Notes: generated by a model not told the origin, from the letters alone. A stretch of DNA of 64,000 bases from Achromobacter sp. UMC46 (GCF_014170335.1 NZ_LZZS01000014.1:155495-219494); one strand, 5' to 3'; positions 48,128 through 58,475 are shown, counted from the first letter of the stretch. Program-made: numbers and translations.

Positions 48128-49293
48128 CGCAACTTCAGGGTAGAGAGACCAATCAGCACCAGCATCATGCTGATGATCCAGAAACGCACGACCACCTGGG
48201 TTTCCTTCCAGCCGCCCACTTCAAAGTGATGATGCAACGGCGCCATGCGGAATATGCGTCGACCTGTTCCATAACGTCGCTTCGTGTACTTGAACCAGGT
48301 CACCTGGATCATCACCGACAGCGTTTCCACCACGAACACGCCGCCCATGATGAACAGCACGATCTCCTGGCGCACGATGACCGCGATGGTGCCCAGCGCG
48401 CCGCCCAGCGCCAGCGCGCCGACGTCGCCCATGAACACCTGGGCCGGATACGCGTTGAACCATAAAAATGCCAGGCCCGCGCCCCCGATCGCCGCGCACA
48501 GCACCATCAATTCAGAGGCGCCGGGGATATACGGGAACAGCAGGTACTTCGAATAGTCCACGCGGCCGACCACGTAGGCGAAGATGCCCAGCGCGCTGCC
48601 CACCATCACGGTCGGCATGATCGCCAGGCCGTCCAGGCCGTCGGTCAGGTTCACGGCGTTGCTGGTGCCCACGATCACGGCCCAGGTCAGCGCCACGAAG
48701 CCCAGCACGCCCAGCGGATAGCTCACCGATTTGAAGAACGGCACGATCAAGTCGGCGCGCGTCGGCAACGCCATCGTGAAGCCGCTGCCGACCCAGGCCT
48801 TGAACAACGGCCACAGTTCGGTGTTGGCGGGGGCCGACACGGCGAATGCCAGGTACACCGCGGCGATCATGCCGATGGTGGCCTGCCAGAAGAACTTCTG
48901 GCGCGCGGGCATGCCTTCCGGATCGCGATAGACGACCTTGCGGTAATCGTCCCGCCAGCCGATCCAGCCGAAACCGAACGTCACCAGCAGCACCACCCAC
49001 ACGAAGCGGTTGGTCCAGTCCGCCCACAGCAAGGTGCTGATGGCGATGGAGATCAGGATCAGCACGCCGCCCATCGTAGGGGTACCGGTCTTGACCAGAT
49101 GCGTTTCCGGACCGTACGAACGCACGGCCTGGCCGATCTTCATTTCGGTCAACTTGCGAATCACACGCGGACCGGCGACGAGACCGATCAGCAACGCCGT
49201 CGCGCACGCCAGCACGGCGCGCAAGGTGATGTACTCGAACACGCCCAACGCGCGCACATCATCGGAAAGCAGACGGGCGATCTCAAGCAGCAT
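48124..49293 (-). CDS. mraY: Phospho-MurNAc-pentapeptide transferase MraY
   Basis: 389 residues with about ten membrane helices. It makes lipid I from UDP-MurNAc-pentapeptide and undecaprenyl phosphate. The motifs [27 protein letters not shown], the [11 protein letters not shown] segment and the HHHFE histidine cluster near the C-terminus are all seen. ATG 49293 (MLLEIARLL) gives the family start; it lies 11 bases inside the end of murEF. Confidence 0.98.
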   Translation of the reverse strand: MLLEIARLLSDDVRALGVFEYITLRAVLACATALLIGLVAGPRVIRKLTEMKIGQAVRSYGPETHLVKTGTPTMGGVLILISIAISTLLWADWTNRFVWVVLLVTFGFGWIGWRDDYRKVVYRDPEGMPARQKFFWQATIGMIAAVYLAFAVSAPANTELWPLFKAWVGSGFTMALPTRADLIVPFFKSVSYPLGVLGFVALTWAVIVGTSNAVNLTDGLDGLAIMPTVMVGSALGIFAYVVGRVDYSKYLLFPYIPGASELMVLCAAIGGAGLAFLWFNAYPAQVFMGDVGALALGGALGTIAVIVRQEIVLFIMGGVFVVETLSVMIQVTWFKYTKRRYGTGRRIFRMAPLHHHFEVGGWKETQVVVRFWIISMMLVLIGLSTLKLR

Positions 49294-52141
49294 GGTGCTC
49301 TCCCTGCCCCTTGGCCGCCTGTCCGTCATTCAAAGAAAAAGCCGTCACTACCCGCTCCATGCGCATAAAGCGCGATCCCTTTACCAATACGCAGGACGCG
49401 CGCAAACCGCGCAAGGCGGCAACCACTTCGTCTACCGATGCGCAGGCGTGCGCGCCAGTTCCGAATGCGGCCGCGGCCGCCCGGCTGGCTTCGCCCAGCG
49501 TGACCAGCGCGTCAAGCCCATGCTCGCGCGCGTAGATGCCCGCCTCGGCATGCAAGGCGGGACCGTTGTCCCCGATTTCACCCATGTCGCCCAACACCAG
49601 GACGCGCTTGCCGGCCATGCGGCCCAGCACGTCGATGGCGACACGAACCGAATCGGGGTTGGCATTGTAGGTGTCATCAATGAGCAACGTTCCGTCACCC
49701 ATTTGCTTGTGCTGCATGCGGCCCGCAACGGGGACAAATCCCGCCAGGGCGCGCACCGCGCCGTCCAGCGGCACGCCCGCCGCGATGGCGCTGGCGATCG
49801 CGGCCAACGCATTGCGCAGGTTGTGCAGACCGGGCACCGGCAGGGACAGATCCGCCGTTCCGACCGGCGTCACGACGCGGCAGCGCGTGGCGCTCACGTC
49901 GGCAAGAATATTTTCCGCATAGACGTCCAGACCGGGCTGCAGGCCAAAGCGCAGCACGCGGCGCGGTTCGGCCAGCGCGTCCCAGATCGCGCAGTACGGT
50001 TCGTCCCCCGGGTACACGGCAATGCCGTCGTCCGGCAGGGCCGCGATCGCGGCGCCGTTTTCGCGCGCCACCGCTTCCACGGTATGCATGAATTCCTGGT
50101 GTTCGCGCTGCGCGTTCGTCACCAGCGTGACCGTCGGCGCGGCCATGGCGGCCAGCTGCGCGATTTCGCCCGGATGATTCATGCCCAGCTCGAAAACGGC
50201 CGCGCGATGTTCGGGGCGCAGGCGCAGCAGCGTCAGCGGCACGCCGATATCGTTGTTCAGATTGCCGGCGGTGGCCAAGCGACCTGCCTCGCCCCGCCAC
50301 TCGGCCAGCATGGCCGAAATCATTTCCTTGGTCGTGGTCTTGCCGTTGCTGCCCGTCACCGCCACCACGGGCAGCGAGAACTGCGAACGCCATGCCGCGC
50401 CGATGCGCATCAGCGCCAGGCGGGTGTCGCCCAGCACCAGTTGCGGCAGCTTGGCGTCGCCGACGGCATGCGCCACGACCGCCGCGCAGGCGCCACGGCC
50501 TTCGGCCTGGTCCAGATAGTTGTGCGCGTCGAAGTTTTCACCGACCAGCGCCACGAACAATTCGCCCGTGCCGATACGGCGGGTGTCGGTGGACACGCCC
50601 TTGACCTGCGGCAGCAGCAACGCCAGGCGCGCCCATTCGCGGTCGTCGAAGGGCAGCTTTTCGCCCCCGATGTCCTGATAGGTTTCGTGCCCCTTGCCTG
50701 CCAACAGCACCACGTCTTCGGGCAAGGCGGCCCAGATCGTCTGCATGATGGCGCGTGCGCGGTCGACCTGGACATCGGCCTGCGCCGCTTCCGGGATGCC
50801 GGCCAGAATCTGTTGGACGATCGCTTCCGGCGATTCGGTGCGCGGATTGTCGCTGGACACCACCACGTGGTCGGCCAGTTCCGCCGCGATGCGGCCCATT
50901 TCCGGGCGCTTGCCCGGATCGCGCTCGCCGCCGCAGCCGAACAGGCAGATCAGGCGGCCCGAGCGGGCAACCGCCACGGCGCGCAATGCGGTCAACGCGC
51001 GCGACAGCGCATCCGGCGTGTGCGCGTAGTCCACCACCACCAGCGGGCCGCGGCCCGTGTGGGCTTGAGTCGTGACCGGCACCGTTTCCACGGTCTGCAG
51101 CCGGCCGTCCACCGGATCCGTCGCGGCCAGTTCGCGTGCGATCTGCGCGAACGGCAGGCCCAGCTTGTACAGCACGCCCGCCACCAGCAGCAGGTTCGAC
51201 ACGTTGTGCGCGCCCAGCAGGCGCGTCACGATCTGGGCTTCGCCATGCGGCGACACCAGCGTGAAGATCTGGCCTTGGGACGTGGCCTGAAGATCGCGCG
51301 CGCGCATCGCGGCGGGGATCTCGGGCGCATCGCTCAGGCTGTAGCCCATCGCGCCCGTGCCGGCGGGCAGGCTTGCGATCAGCCGGCGTCCGGCCGCGTC
51401 GTCGGCGTTGACGATAGCGGCGGTCAGGCCCGGCCAGCGGAACAGGCGGGCCTTGGCGGCCTCGTAGTGTTCCATCGTGCCGTGGTAATCAAGATGGTCG
51501 CGCGTCAGGTTCGTGAAGGCGGCCAGCGCAATGCGCACACCGTCCAGACGGCCCTGCTCGATGCCGATCGACGACGCTTCCATCGCCACGGCCTTCGCGC
51601 CGGCGTCGCGCATCGCGGCCAGCGTGCGGTGCACGGTCAGGACGTCGGGCGTCGTCAGGTCGCCGCCCAGCGTGCGGCCGTCGGGCAGCACGGCGCCCAA
51701 GGTGCCGAGGGTGCCGCAAGGCTTGTCGTTGCGGCTCAGCGCATGCGCGATCCATTGCACCGACGAGGTCTTGCCGTTGGTGCCCGTCACCGCCACCACC
51801 GCCAACGCGGCGGACGGACGGCCGTACCAGGTGTCGGCCAGCTCGCCCAGCAGGGCGCGCAGTCCGGTTACCGGCAACATCGGCGTGTCGGCTCCGGCGG
51901 CCTGGACGGCTTCGCTGGCCGGCGCTTCGTACAGCACCGCGCTGGCGCCCAGCGCCAGCGCCTTATCTATATAGAGACGTCCGTCGCTGGACAGGCCCGG
52001 GCAGGCGACAAACACATCGCCCGGCTCGATATCGCGCGAATCCAGCTTGAGGTGCGCCGTCAACGAGACGCGCGCATGCAACCACGCCACGATTTCAGCA
52101 ACCGTGGCGACAGGGGAAGAGAGGAAGCCTTTGGCGCTCAT
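49283..52141 (-). CDS. murEF: MurE-MurF fusion ligase
   Basis: 952 residues in one frame. Residues 1 to about 505 are MurE, which adds meso-diaminopimelate: ATP loop [18 protein letters not shown] and the DAP-selective motif [11 protein letters not shown]. From about 513 MurF begins abruptly ([19 protein letters not shown]), with its ATP loop [15 protein letters not shown] and [14 protein letters not shown]. It adds D-Ala-D-Ala. The junction is short and the first 20 or so residues of a free-standing MurF are missing. Such fusions are known from Bordetella. It overlaps ftsI by ATGA and mraY by 11 bases. Fusion may channel the UDP-MurNAc-tripeptide between sites. Confidence 0.97.
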   Translation of the reverse strand: MSAKGFLSSPVATVAEIVAWLHARVSLTAHLKLDSRDIEPGDVFVACPGLSSDGRLYIDKALALGASAVLYEAPASEAVQAAGADTPMLPVTGLRALLGELADTWYGRPSAALAVVAVTGTNGKTSSVQWIAHALSRNDKPCGTLGTLGAVLPDGRTLGGDLTTPDVLTVHRTLAAMRDAGAKAVAMEASSIGIEQGRLDGVRIALAAFTNLTRDHLDYHGTMEHYEAAKARLFRWPGLTAAIVNADDAAGRRLIASLPAGTGAMGYSLSDAPEIPAAMRARDLQATSQGQIFTLVSPHGEAQIVTRLLGAHNVSNLLLVAGVLYKLGLPFAQIARELAATDPVDGRLQTVETVPVTTQAHTGRGPLVVVDYAHTPDALSRALTALRAVAVARSGRLICLFGCGGERDPGKRPEMGRIAAELADHVVVSSDNPRTESPEAIVQQILAGIPEAAQADVQVDRARAIMQTIWAALPEDVVLLAGKGHETYQDIGGEKLPFDDREWARLALLLPQVKGVSTDTRRIGTGELFVALVGENFDAHNYLDQAEGRGACAAVVAHAVGDAKLPQLVLGDTRLALMRIGAAWRSQFSLPVVAVTGSNGKTTTKEMISAMLAEWRGEAGRLATAGNLNNDIGVPLTLLRLRPEHRAAVFELGMNHPGEIAQLAAMAAPTVTLVTNAQREHQEFMHTVEAVARENGAAIAALPDDGIAVYPGDEPYCAIWDALAEPRRVLRFGLQPGLDVYAENILADVSATRCRVVTPVGTADLSLPVPGLHNLRNALAAIASAIAAGVPLDGAVRALAGFVPVAGRMQHKQMGDGTLLIDDTYNANPDSVRVAIDVLGRMAGKRVLVLGDMGEIGDNGPALHAEAGIYAREHGLDALVTLGEASRAAAAAFGTGAHACASVDEVVAALRGLRASCVLVKGSRFMRMERVVTAFSLNDGQAAKGQGEHHAA

Positions 52142-53868
52142 CTGCCTGGCTCCTTGAGACCAGCAACAATCGTGGATTCAAAAGGCGCGTCCGGGCGCAC
52201 CCCCATCAGCCTCAGGCTCCCCCCCACGATATGGGAGAACACGGGCGCGGCGATCGCGCCGCCGTAATAACCGCCGACCGTCGGTTCGTCGATGGACACG
52301 GCCACCACGATCTTCGGGTCCGACACCGGAGCGAAGCCCACGTACGAGCTCCGATAACGCTGCATGCTGTACTTGCCGTCGACGATCTTGCGCGCGGTGC
52401 CGCTCTTGCCGGCCACGCGGTAACCCTGCACCTGGGCGGCTTTCGTGCCTTCGGGGCCGGCGGCGGCCTCAAGCATCGCGCGCACCATGGCGGTGGTCTT
52501 CGGCGTATAGATCTTGACGCTGGTGGGGTCGCTGTCGCGCTTGACCAGCGTCAGCGACACCATGTCGCCGTTGCGGGCGAAGACGGTATAGGCGCGCGCC
52601 ACCTGCAGCAGCGACACGGACAAGCCGTAGCCGTAGGCCATCGTCGCCTTTTCGATCAGGCGCCAGCGGTCCCACGGACGCAGACGGCCCGGCGCCGCAC
52701 CGGGAAATCCCACCTGGGGCGCCTGGCCCAGGCCCAGCTCGGTGAAGCGGTCCCACATCTCGCGGGAATCCAGCTTCTCGGAGATCATGGTCATGCCGAT
52801 ATTGCTGGACTTGCGCAGCACGCCGGCCACGTCCAGCGTGCCGTTGCGGCTCACGTCGCTGATCGTGCTGCCCTGGTAGGTGAAGCGGCCGTTGCCGGTT
52901 TCAAACAGCGTCGACGTCGTGATGCGGCCCAGGTCCAGCGCCAGCGCGGCGGTGAACGGCTTCATGATCGAGCCCGGCTCGAAGGTATCGGTGATCGCCT
53001 GGTTGCGCAGTTTGGACCCGTGAAAGCTTTCGCGCTTGTTCGGATCGAAAGTCGGCACGTTGGCCAGCGCCAGAATCTCGCCCGTCTGCACGTCCACGAC
53101 CACGGCGGTAGCGCCCTTGGCCTGGTGCTTGTCCATGGCGTCCTTCAATTCCTTGAACACCAGGTACTGCAAGCGGGTATCGATGGACAGGCGCAAGTCG
53201 CGGCCGTCTACCGGCAACGTCACCGCCTGCACGTCTTCGATGACCCGGCCCAGCCGGTCCTTGATGACGCGGCGGCTGCCCGGGCGGCCCGACAACTGCT
53301 GGTTGAACGTCAGCTCGACGCCTTCCTGGCCCTGGTCTTCGACGCTATTGAAGCCCACCACGTGGGCCATCACATCACCGTCCGGGTAGTAGCGGCGGGT
53401 CTCGGGCTGCTGATGCACGCCCGCCATGCCCAACTGCTTGATCTTGTCGGCCACGTCCATCGAGACCTGGCGCTTCAGGTAGACGAAGTTCTTGTCTTCG
53501 TCGACCAGGCGGTGGCGCAGATCGGCCACCGGCACTTCCAGCAGCTTGGCCAGCGCATCCATCTGCGCGGGCGTGCCCTGCTTGGCGTCTTCGGGAATGG
53601 CCCAGATGGCGCGCGCCGGCACACTGGAGGCCAGCACCGCGCCGTTGCGGTCCATGATCTTGCCGCGCGTGGCCGCCAGGGTCAGCGTGCGTTCGTAGCG
53701 GCGTTCGCCCTGCTGCTGCAGGAACTCCGTCGACAGCCCTTGCAGGAACAGCGCGCGGCCCGCCAGCACCGTGAACCCGCCGAACAGCAGGATCAGCACC
53801 AGACGCGCGCGCCAGGTGGGCAGTTGCCCACGCAGCACGGGGTTGTCGAAGAAGGGAACGCGTTTCAT
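52138..53868 (-). CDS. ftsI: Septal transpeptidase FtsI (PBP3)
   Basis: 576 residues. It crosslinks septal peptidoglycan with FtsW. A membrane helix lies at about 21-43, the pedestal domain follows (RGKIMDRNGAVLASS), then the transpeptidase domain. The active-site motifs are EPGSIMKPF (Ser near 300), KSSN (SxN) and GKSGTARK. The last reads KSG where E. coli has KTG, a conservative change. It is a target of beta-lactams in relatives. It is flanked by ftsL and murEF with ATGA overlaps. Confidence 0.97.
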   Translation of the reverse strand: MKRVPFFDNPVLRGQLPTWRARLVLILLFGGFTVLAGRALFLQGLSTEFLQQQGERRYERTLTLAATRGKIMDRNGAVLASSVPARAIWAIPEDAKQGTPAQMDALAKLLEVPVADLRHRLVDEDKNFVYLKRQVSMDVADKIKQLGMAGVHQQPETRRYYPDGDVMAHVVGFNSVEDQGQEGVELTFNQQLSGRPGSRRVIKDRLGRVIEDVQAVTLPVDGRDLRLSIDTRLQYLVFKELKDAMDKHQAKGATAVVVDVQTGEILALANVPTFDPNKRESFHGSKLRNQAITDTFEPGSIMKPFTAALALDLGRITTSTLFETGNGRFTYQGSTISDVSRNGTLDVAGVLRKSSNIGMTMISEKLDSREMWDRFTELGLGQAPQVGFPGAAPGRLRPWDRWRLIEKATMAYGYGLSVSLLQVARAYTVFARNGDMVSLTLVKRDSDPTSVKIYTPKTTAMVRAMLEAAAGPEGTKAAQVQGYRVAGKSGTARKIVDGKYSMQRYRSSYVGFAPVSDPKIVVAVSIDEPTVGGYYGGAIAAPVFSHIVGGSLRLMGVRPDAPFESTIVAGLKEPGR

Positions 53869-54155
53869 TGCGCGCCTCCGGGCGTGGAGACGGGCGCCTG
53901 ATTCAGGTACAGCGTGCGGTCCGGAACGATGGGAATCATCTTCAGTCCGTCGCGCGCAATCACATCGACCCGCGCGTTGCGGGCGAGTTCGGCGCGGTCA
54001 AGCTGCAGCCGGCGCCAGTTGGTTTCCAGGTCGCGTTCCTGGGCCTGATCACGTCCCAGCTCAACAAAGAGCTGGCGCGACTGATACCGGCTGGTGACCA
54101 GGGAAATGGCCGACAGCATCAGTAACGCCGCAATGATCAGGTTGACACGACCCAT
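53865..54155 (-). CDS. ftsL: Cell division protein FtsL
   Basis: 96 residues. One membrane helix (about 4-22) is followed by a periplasmic coiled-coil region (LFVELGRDQAQERDLETNWRR and the next heptads). FtsL links FtsB and FtsQ and activates FtsWI. The family is poorly conserved, so assignment rests on length, topology and the position between rsmH and ftsI. Its ATG shares one base with the rsmH stop (TAATG). Confidence 0.93.
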   Translation of the reverse strand: MGRVNLIIAALLMLSAISLVTSRYQSRQLFVELGRDQAQERDLETNWRRLQLDRAELARNARVDVIARDGLKMIPIVPDRTLYLNQAPVSTPGGAQ

Positions 54156-55252
54156 TAGCGCCGCCCCCCCTTGCCGCCGCGGCGAGGCGGCGGGGCCAGG
54201 TCGCTGCCGGGCAGCGAGCCGATCTTCACGAACGCGAAGCCGCCCTCGGCGGGCAGCGGCGTTTCGGTGCGTTCGGCAACGCGCAGGACAGCGGAGCGGG
54301 CGCGGGCATTGGCCGAGACCTCATCGTCTTCAGCCTGGACACGGCCCAGGGAACGCAGGACGGGTTGGGGCATTTCACTTTCGCGCAGGGGCAGGCGCGC
54401 ATGCGCGGCAGCCGGCCGAGCCGCCGCCACGATGCACTGCTTGACCATGCGGTCTTCAAGCGAATGAAAGCTGATCACCGCCAACCTCCCCCCCGGGGCA
54501 AGCAGGTCTAGAGCTGCCGCGAGGGTGCGCGCGAGCTCTTCGAGTTCCCGATTGATGTAAATCCGTAAAGCTTGAAAGGTGCGTGTGGCCGGATGCTGCC
54601 CCTTTTCGCGCGTGCGGACGGCGCTGGCGACGCACTCGGCAAGCTCGAGCGTGGTGCGCAGCGGCCTTGTTGCGCGGCGAGCAGCAATCGCCTTTGCAAC
54701 CTGAAAAGCAAACCGTTCTTCGCCATAATCCGCTATGACCTCCCGCATCTCATCCACACTGGCTTGCGCCAGCCAATCCGCCACCGTGGGACCACGAGTG
54801 GTGTCCATCCGCATATCGAGCGGGCCGTCTCGCATGAACGAGAAACCGCGCTCGGCATCGTCAATCTGAGGCGACGAAACGCCCAGATCCAGCATCACGC
54901 CATCGACCTTGCCGATGCCGAGCTGCTCCAATTCTTCGGCCATGGTGGCAAAGCCGCCATGCACCACTGTGACCCGGGGGTCCGCCGCCGCCAACGCATG
55001 GGCTACCGCGATCGCCTCGGGGTCCTTGTCGAACACCACCAGACGCGCGTCTTTGCCCAAGCGCCCGAGCAGTTCGCGACTGTGCCCGCCGCGGCCGAAA
55101 GTGCCGTCGACAAACACGCCGCGTTCCGCACGCGTAGCCGTATCCGGCTCGGTCTGCGTGTGCGACCGTGTCGCGCCCTTGCCGCCGAAGTCGGGCAGCA
55201 AGAGTGCGTCCACCGTCGGCTCCAGCAGAACGGGCCGATGTTCGAATTCCAT
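54155..55252 (-). CDS. rsmH: 16S rRNA m4C1402 methyltransferase RsmH
   Basis: 365 residues. It methylates N4 of C1402 in 16S rRNA using SAM. The N-terminal [17 protein letters not shown] and the SAM motifs [26 protein letters not shown] and [20 protein letters not shown] are typical. An extra stretch of about 20 residues (near 25-45) precedes the FVDGTFG motif. It lies 7 bases after mraZ and overlaps ftsL by one base. Confidence 0.97.
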   Translation of the reverse strand: MEFEHRPVLLEPTVDALLLPDFGGKGATRSHTQTEPDTATRAERGVFVDGTFGRGGHSRELLGRLGKDARLVVFDKDPEAIAVAHALAAADPRVTVVHGGFATMAEELEQLGIGKVDGVMLDLGVSSPQIDDAERGFSFMRDGPLDMRMDTTRGPTVADWLAQASVDEMREVIADYGEERFAFQVAKAIAARRATRPLRTTLELAECVASAVRTREKGQHPATRTFQALRIYINRELEELARTLAAALDLLAPGGRLAVISFHSLEDRMVKQCIVAAARPAAAHARLPLRESEMPQPVLRSLGRVQAEDDEVSANARARSAVLRVAERTETPLPAEGGFAFVKIGSLPGSDLAPPPRRGGKGGRR

Positions 55253-55259
55253 AGATTTT

Positions 55260-55688
55260 TCAGAACGAAAACTGATTCAACACATCCGGCATACCCTTGG
55301 CCAGGTCCTCAGCCTCGCGGCTGGCCAGGGTAGCGGCGTCCCACAGCTCGAAGTGCGCGCCCAGACCGAGCAGCATCACATCGCGCGTCATACCGGAAGC
55401 GTTGCGCAGTTCAGGAGCGATCAGGACCCGGCCGGAGCCATCCAGTTCCACGTCCTGAGCGTTGCCCAGCAACAGCCGCTGCAACGCACGAGCCGTCATG
55501 GGAAAGGCGGCGATCTGCTCGCGCTTCTTTTCCCACTCCGGCCGCGGGTACACCAGCAAGCAGCCGTCGGGGTGGCGGGTCAGGGTCAGCCGGCCATCGG
55601 CCTGCGACACGAGCGCGTCACGATGCCGGGTCGGAATCGAGATCCGTCCCTTGGCATCCAGCGTGAGCGCGCTGCTTCCCTGAAACAC
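55260..55688 (-). CDS. mraZ: Transcriptional regulator MraZ
   Basis: 142 residues with two SpoVT/AbrB-like MraZ repeats ([20 protein letters not shown] and [14 protein letters not shown]). MraZ binds its own promoter region and represses the dcw cluster. I chose GTG 55688 (giving [10 protein letters not shown]) over GTG 55712 because this is the family's normal length and a GGGG lies upstream. The longer start would fall inside the operator repeats. It is the first gene of the cluster. Confidence 0.95.
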   Translation of the reverse strand: MFQGSSALTLDAKGRISIPTRHRDALVSQADGRLTLTRHPDGCLLVYPRPEWEKKREQIAAFPMTARALQRLLLGNAQDVELDGSGRVLIAPELRNASGMTRDVMLLGLGAHFELWDAATLASREAEDLAKGMPDVLNQFSF

Positions 55689-55696
55689 CACTTTTA

Positions 55697-55731
55697 CCCC
55701 ACTTAATTGCACAATTTCCTACTATTTCCCA
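55697..55731 (-). promoter_or_regulatory. MraZ operator: four pentamers at 10-bp spacing
   Basis: On the minus strand TGGGA (55731-55727), TAGGA (55721-55717), TGCAA (55711-55707) and TGGGG (55701-55697) stand exactly 10 bp apart. E. coli MraZ binds TGGG-type repeats with the same period. Two boxes fit well, one differs by one base and one is weak. They lie between the promoter's -10 box and the mraZ start, where bound MraZ would block transcription. Confidence 0.8.
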
Positions 55732-55759
55732 CTCTACGGTATGGCACAGGGGCGGTCAA
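55731..55759 (-). promoter_or_regulatory. Promoter of the dcw cluster
   Basis: A -35 TTGACC (55759-55754), a 17-bp spacer and a -10 TAGAGT (55736-55731) form a good sigma70-type promoter about 40 bases upstream of the mraZ start. The first MraZ box overlaps the end of the -10. Confidence 0.75.
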
Positions 55760-56055
55760 GCGCGTGGTTGCAATTTTTTCAATCACAACAAGGACTTAGA
55801 TCAATATGTAAAACCGCAAAAAGAAAAACCCCCTAATAAATCAGGAGGTTGCGGCACACTCTACAAGTCCTTCTTCAGAAGTAGCGCCTAAGGATGACTT
55901 TGCATTGTTTTACGAAGGGCCGTATCGCCCGTTCTGGCGAGGCTTCCCGCCCGGCGCACGGCCCGCGGCCATCAAAAAAATGGCGCGGCCGGTTCTGCCG
56001 GTCACGAACCCGCGCGACCAGGCGCGGGGCCTGGTCAACTCGATGGTGTGAATTC
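55760..56055. other. Intergenic region between mraZ promoter and rnpB
   Basis: No gene is seen. It holds the probable rnpB terminator (55823-55850), a hairpin right after the rnpB 3' end (GACCAGGC/GCCTGGTC, 56016-56036) and an AT-rich stretch upstream of the mraZ promoter that could be an UP element. Confidence 0.6.
55823..55850 (-). terminator. Terminator downstream of rnpB
   Basis: On the minus strand AACCTCCT pairs (with one G-U pair) with AGGGGGTT and runs into TTTTTCTTTTT. It is about 205 bases past the rnpB 3' end, so precursor RNA would carry a trailer. Confidence 0.7.
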
Positions 56056-56466
56056 GATGCAAGACGGGTCTATAGGCCGGATTCTGTACACCAGGTTTCC
56101 CTGGCGGACGATCATTCCTCTACGCGGATCATTGCTGAGCCGCTCTAGCCACCTACCCGCATGCTTGGACGGAGCCGCCCTTCGCGACCCGAGGGCCGCA
56201 CGCATGCCTATTTGATGTTGCTCCGGGTAGAGGTTGCCGCGTTTCACCCTGCGATGCCGCCTTTCGTTGCCGAATGGCGCGATACGGAGATGGCCGTACC
56301 TGTGCGTGCAAGCACGCCCGCTTCGCAGTCTCGTCTCTGTGGCCCTATTCCTCAACCGCGCCCGAAGACGCGACCGGACGGCCGTTAGCCGTTACCCTGC
56401 CCTATGGAGTCCGGACCTTCCTCGATGGATTCGCATCCACCGCGATCGTCCAACCCGCCTTGCGGT
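56056..56466 (-). ncRNA. rnpB: RNase P RNA (class A)
   Basis: The catalytic RNA that trims tRNA 5' leaders. On the minus strand the conserved core GAGGAAGGTCCGGACTCC is followed by ATAGGGCAGGGTAACGGC, and near the 3' end stands AGAATCCGGCCTATAGACC. The ends pair to form P1 (GCAAGGCGGGT with ACCCGTCTTGC). These fix the boundaries within a few bases. Open frames drawn across this region are not genes. A TAGAAT -10 box lies just upstream. Confidence 0.95.
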
Positions 56467-56470
56467 CCGT

Positions 56471-56476
56471 ATTCTA
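56471..56476 (-). promoter_or_regulatory. -10 box of rnpB
   Basis: TAGAAT on the minus strand ends five bases before the inferred rnpB 5' end. A matching -35 was not clear. Confidence 0.5.
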
Positions 56477-56604
56477 TTACAGGTCACGGCTCCGTCCCCG
56501 AAGCCCGCCTTGGCCGGACGCGCCGGCCGGCTGCAAACGAGCTTGCAGGGTTCCTGCGACAATACGCCCTGATCCGCTTAGACGCCGCAAAAAATACCCG
56601 ATAC

Positions 56605-58431
56605 ATGGCCCTCGCTACTCTCATCACTCTTACCGACATCCAGCTGGCCTATGGCCACCATCCGCTGCTGGACCACGCCGACTTCGCCATCCAGGCCGGC
56701 GAGCGCATCGGCCTCATCGGCCGCAACGGCGCCGGCAAGTCGTCGCTGCTGAGGTTGCTCGACGGCAGGACGCTGCCCGACGACGGCGACATCGCCCGCA
56801 CCTCGGGCCTGCGCGTCGCCACGGTCGAACAGGAACCCGAACTGGACGAAAACGCCACCGTGTTCGATGTCGTCTGCAACGTGGAAGGCGACCATGAAGA
56901 CTGGCAGCGCCCCTCGCGCGTGCGCGCCATACTGGAAAAGCTGGGCTTGCCCGCCGATGTGCAGATCGCCGGCCTGTCCGGCGGCACCCGCAAGCGCGTC
57001 GCGCTGGCGCGCGCCCTCGTCGAAGAGCCCGACCTGCTGCTGCTGGACGAGCCCACCAACCATCTCGACTTCGACGGCATCGCCTGGCTGGAAGAGATGC
57101 TGCGCAGTTGGCGTGGCGCCGCGGTCATCATCACCCACGATCGCCGCTTCCTGGACGCCGTCACCACCCGCATCGTCGAACTCGACCGCGGCCGCCTGCT
57201 CAGCTTCCCGGGCAATTTCTCGCAATGGCAGGAGCGCAAAGCCCAGTGGCTGGAGTCCGAACGCCTGGAACAGGCCCGCTTCGACAAGCTGCTGGCCCAA
57301 GAGGAGGTCTGGATCCGCAAGGGCGTCGAAGCCCGCCGCACCCGTAACGAAGGCCGGGTCCGCCGCCTGGAGAGCCTGCGCGTGCAGCGCGCTGAACGCC
57401 GCGAACGCATCGGCGACGTCTCGCTGGCGCTGGCGGAAGGCCAGCGTTCCGGCAAGCTCGTGGCCGAACTCGAACATGTCGGCAAGACGTTCGGCGACAA
57501 GATCGTGGTGGACGACTACTCCACCACGATCCTGCGCGGCGACCGCATCGGCATCATCGGCCCCAATGGCGCCGGCAAGACCACGCTGCTCAAGCTGATC
57601 CTGGGCGAAATGCAGCCCGACACCGGCTCCACCCGCCTGGGCACCAACGTGGCGGTCGCGTACTTCGACCAGATGCGCGCGCAGCTGGACGAAAACGCTA
57701 CGCTCGTCGACATCATCAGCCCGGGCAGCGAATGGGTCGAAATCGGCGGCACCCGCAAGCATGTCATGACGTACCTGGGCGACTTCCTGTTCTCGCCCGC
57801 CCGCGCCGGCTCCCCCGTGCGCAGCCTGTCCGGCGGCGAACGCGCCCGCCTGTTGCTGGCACGCCTGTTCGCCCGCCCCGCCAACGTGCTGGTGCTGGAC
57901 GAACCCACCAACGACCTGGACATCGAAACGCTGGAATTGCTGGAAGAGCTGCTTCAGGAATATGCCGGCACCGTGCTGCTCGTCAGCCATGACCGCGCGT
58001 TCCTGAACAACGTCGTCACCCAGACCATCGCCTACGAAGGCGACGGCCGCTGGCGCGACTACGTCGGCGGCTACGACGAATGGGTCGCGCAGCGGCCCGC
58101 CCAATCCGCGCCGGCCGCCGATGCGGACGCCGCCGCCAAGCCCCTGGACGAAAGCGCCGCCCGCGCCAAGGTCGCCAAGCCCAAACCGGCCAAGGCCACC
58201 AAGATGAACGCGTGGGATCTGCGCGAACTCGAAGGCTTGCCCGACGCCATCGCCGCCCTGGAAGCGCAGCAGGCCGAACTGGCCGGAAAGCTGGCGGACG
58301 GCAGCCTGTACCGCGACGCCCCGGCCGAAGTCGACCGCATCAACGGCGAACTCGCCAAACTTGAAAGCGAACTCGAAGAGCGGTTCGCCCGCTGGGAGTT
58401 GCTGGAAGCGCGCCGCGATGGCACGCTCTGA
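56605..58431 (+). CDS. uup: ABC-F ATPase Uup
   Basis: 608 residues with two ABC domains and no membrane part. Domain 1 has GRNGAGKSSLLRLL, LSGGTRKRVALARAL and LLLLDEPTNHLD. The ABC-F linker follows (about 230-310, charged helices). Domain 2 has GPNGAGKTTLLKLI, LSGGERARLLLARL and LVLDEPTNDLD. The C-terminal region (about 540-608) is a coiled coil typical of Uup. ABC-F proteins act on ribosomes. ATG 56605 is the family start; the longer open frame runs into rnpB. It converges on pyrC across a shared terminator. Confidence 0.94.
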   Translation: MALATLITLTDIQLAYGHHPLLDHADFAIQAGERIGLIGRNGAGKSSLLRLLDGRTLPDDGDIARTSGLRVATVEQEPELDENATVFDVVCNVEGDHEDWQRPSRVRAILEKLGLPADVQIAGLSGGTRKRVALARALVEEPDLLLLDEPTNHLDFDGIAWLEEMLRSWRGAAVIITHDRRFLDAVTTRIVELDRGRLLSFPGNFSQWQERKAQWLESERLEQARFDKLLAQEEVWIRKGVEARRTRNEGRVRRLESLRVQRAERRERIGDVSLALAEGQRSGKLVAELEHVGKTFGDKIVVDDYSTTILRGDRIGIIGPNGAGKTTLLKLILGEMQPDTGSTRLGTNVAVAYFDQMRAQLDENATLVDIISPGSEWVEIGGTRKHVMTYLGDFLFSPARAGSPVRSLSGGERARLLLARLFARPANVLVLDEPTNDLDIETLELLEELLQEYAGTVLLVSHDRAFLNNVVTQTIAYEGDGRWRDYVGGYDEWVAQRPAQSAPAADADAAAKPLDESAARAKVAKPKPAKATKMNAWDLRELEGLPDAIAALEAQQAELAGKLADGSLYRDAPAEVDRINGELAKLESELEERFARWELLEARRDGTL

Positions 58432-58475
58432 CAGCGCGCTCTATATCTATATAGAGCACACTCGTCCTGCTGCAA

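Noticed and set aside
49010..52267. A 1085-codon open frame antisense to murEF and mraY
   Set aside because: Low-complexity His/Arg/Gln composition and no family features; the minus-strand genes are unmistakable.
55689..55712. Longer mraZ start at 55712
   Set aside because: It would place operator boxes within the coding region and add eight residues not seen in the family.
56404..56604. N-terminal extension of the uup frame
   Set aside because: It overlaps rnpB; the Uup family starts at the ATG at 56605.
58439..58456. AT-rich inverted repeat CTCTATA/TATAGAG just after the uup stop
   Set aside because: Too short and weak to claim a function; the true terminator follows 20 bases later.
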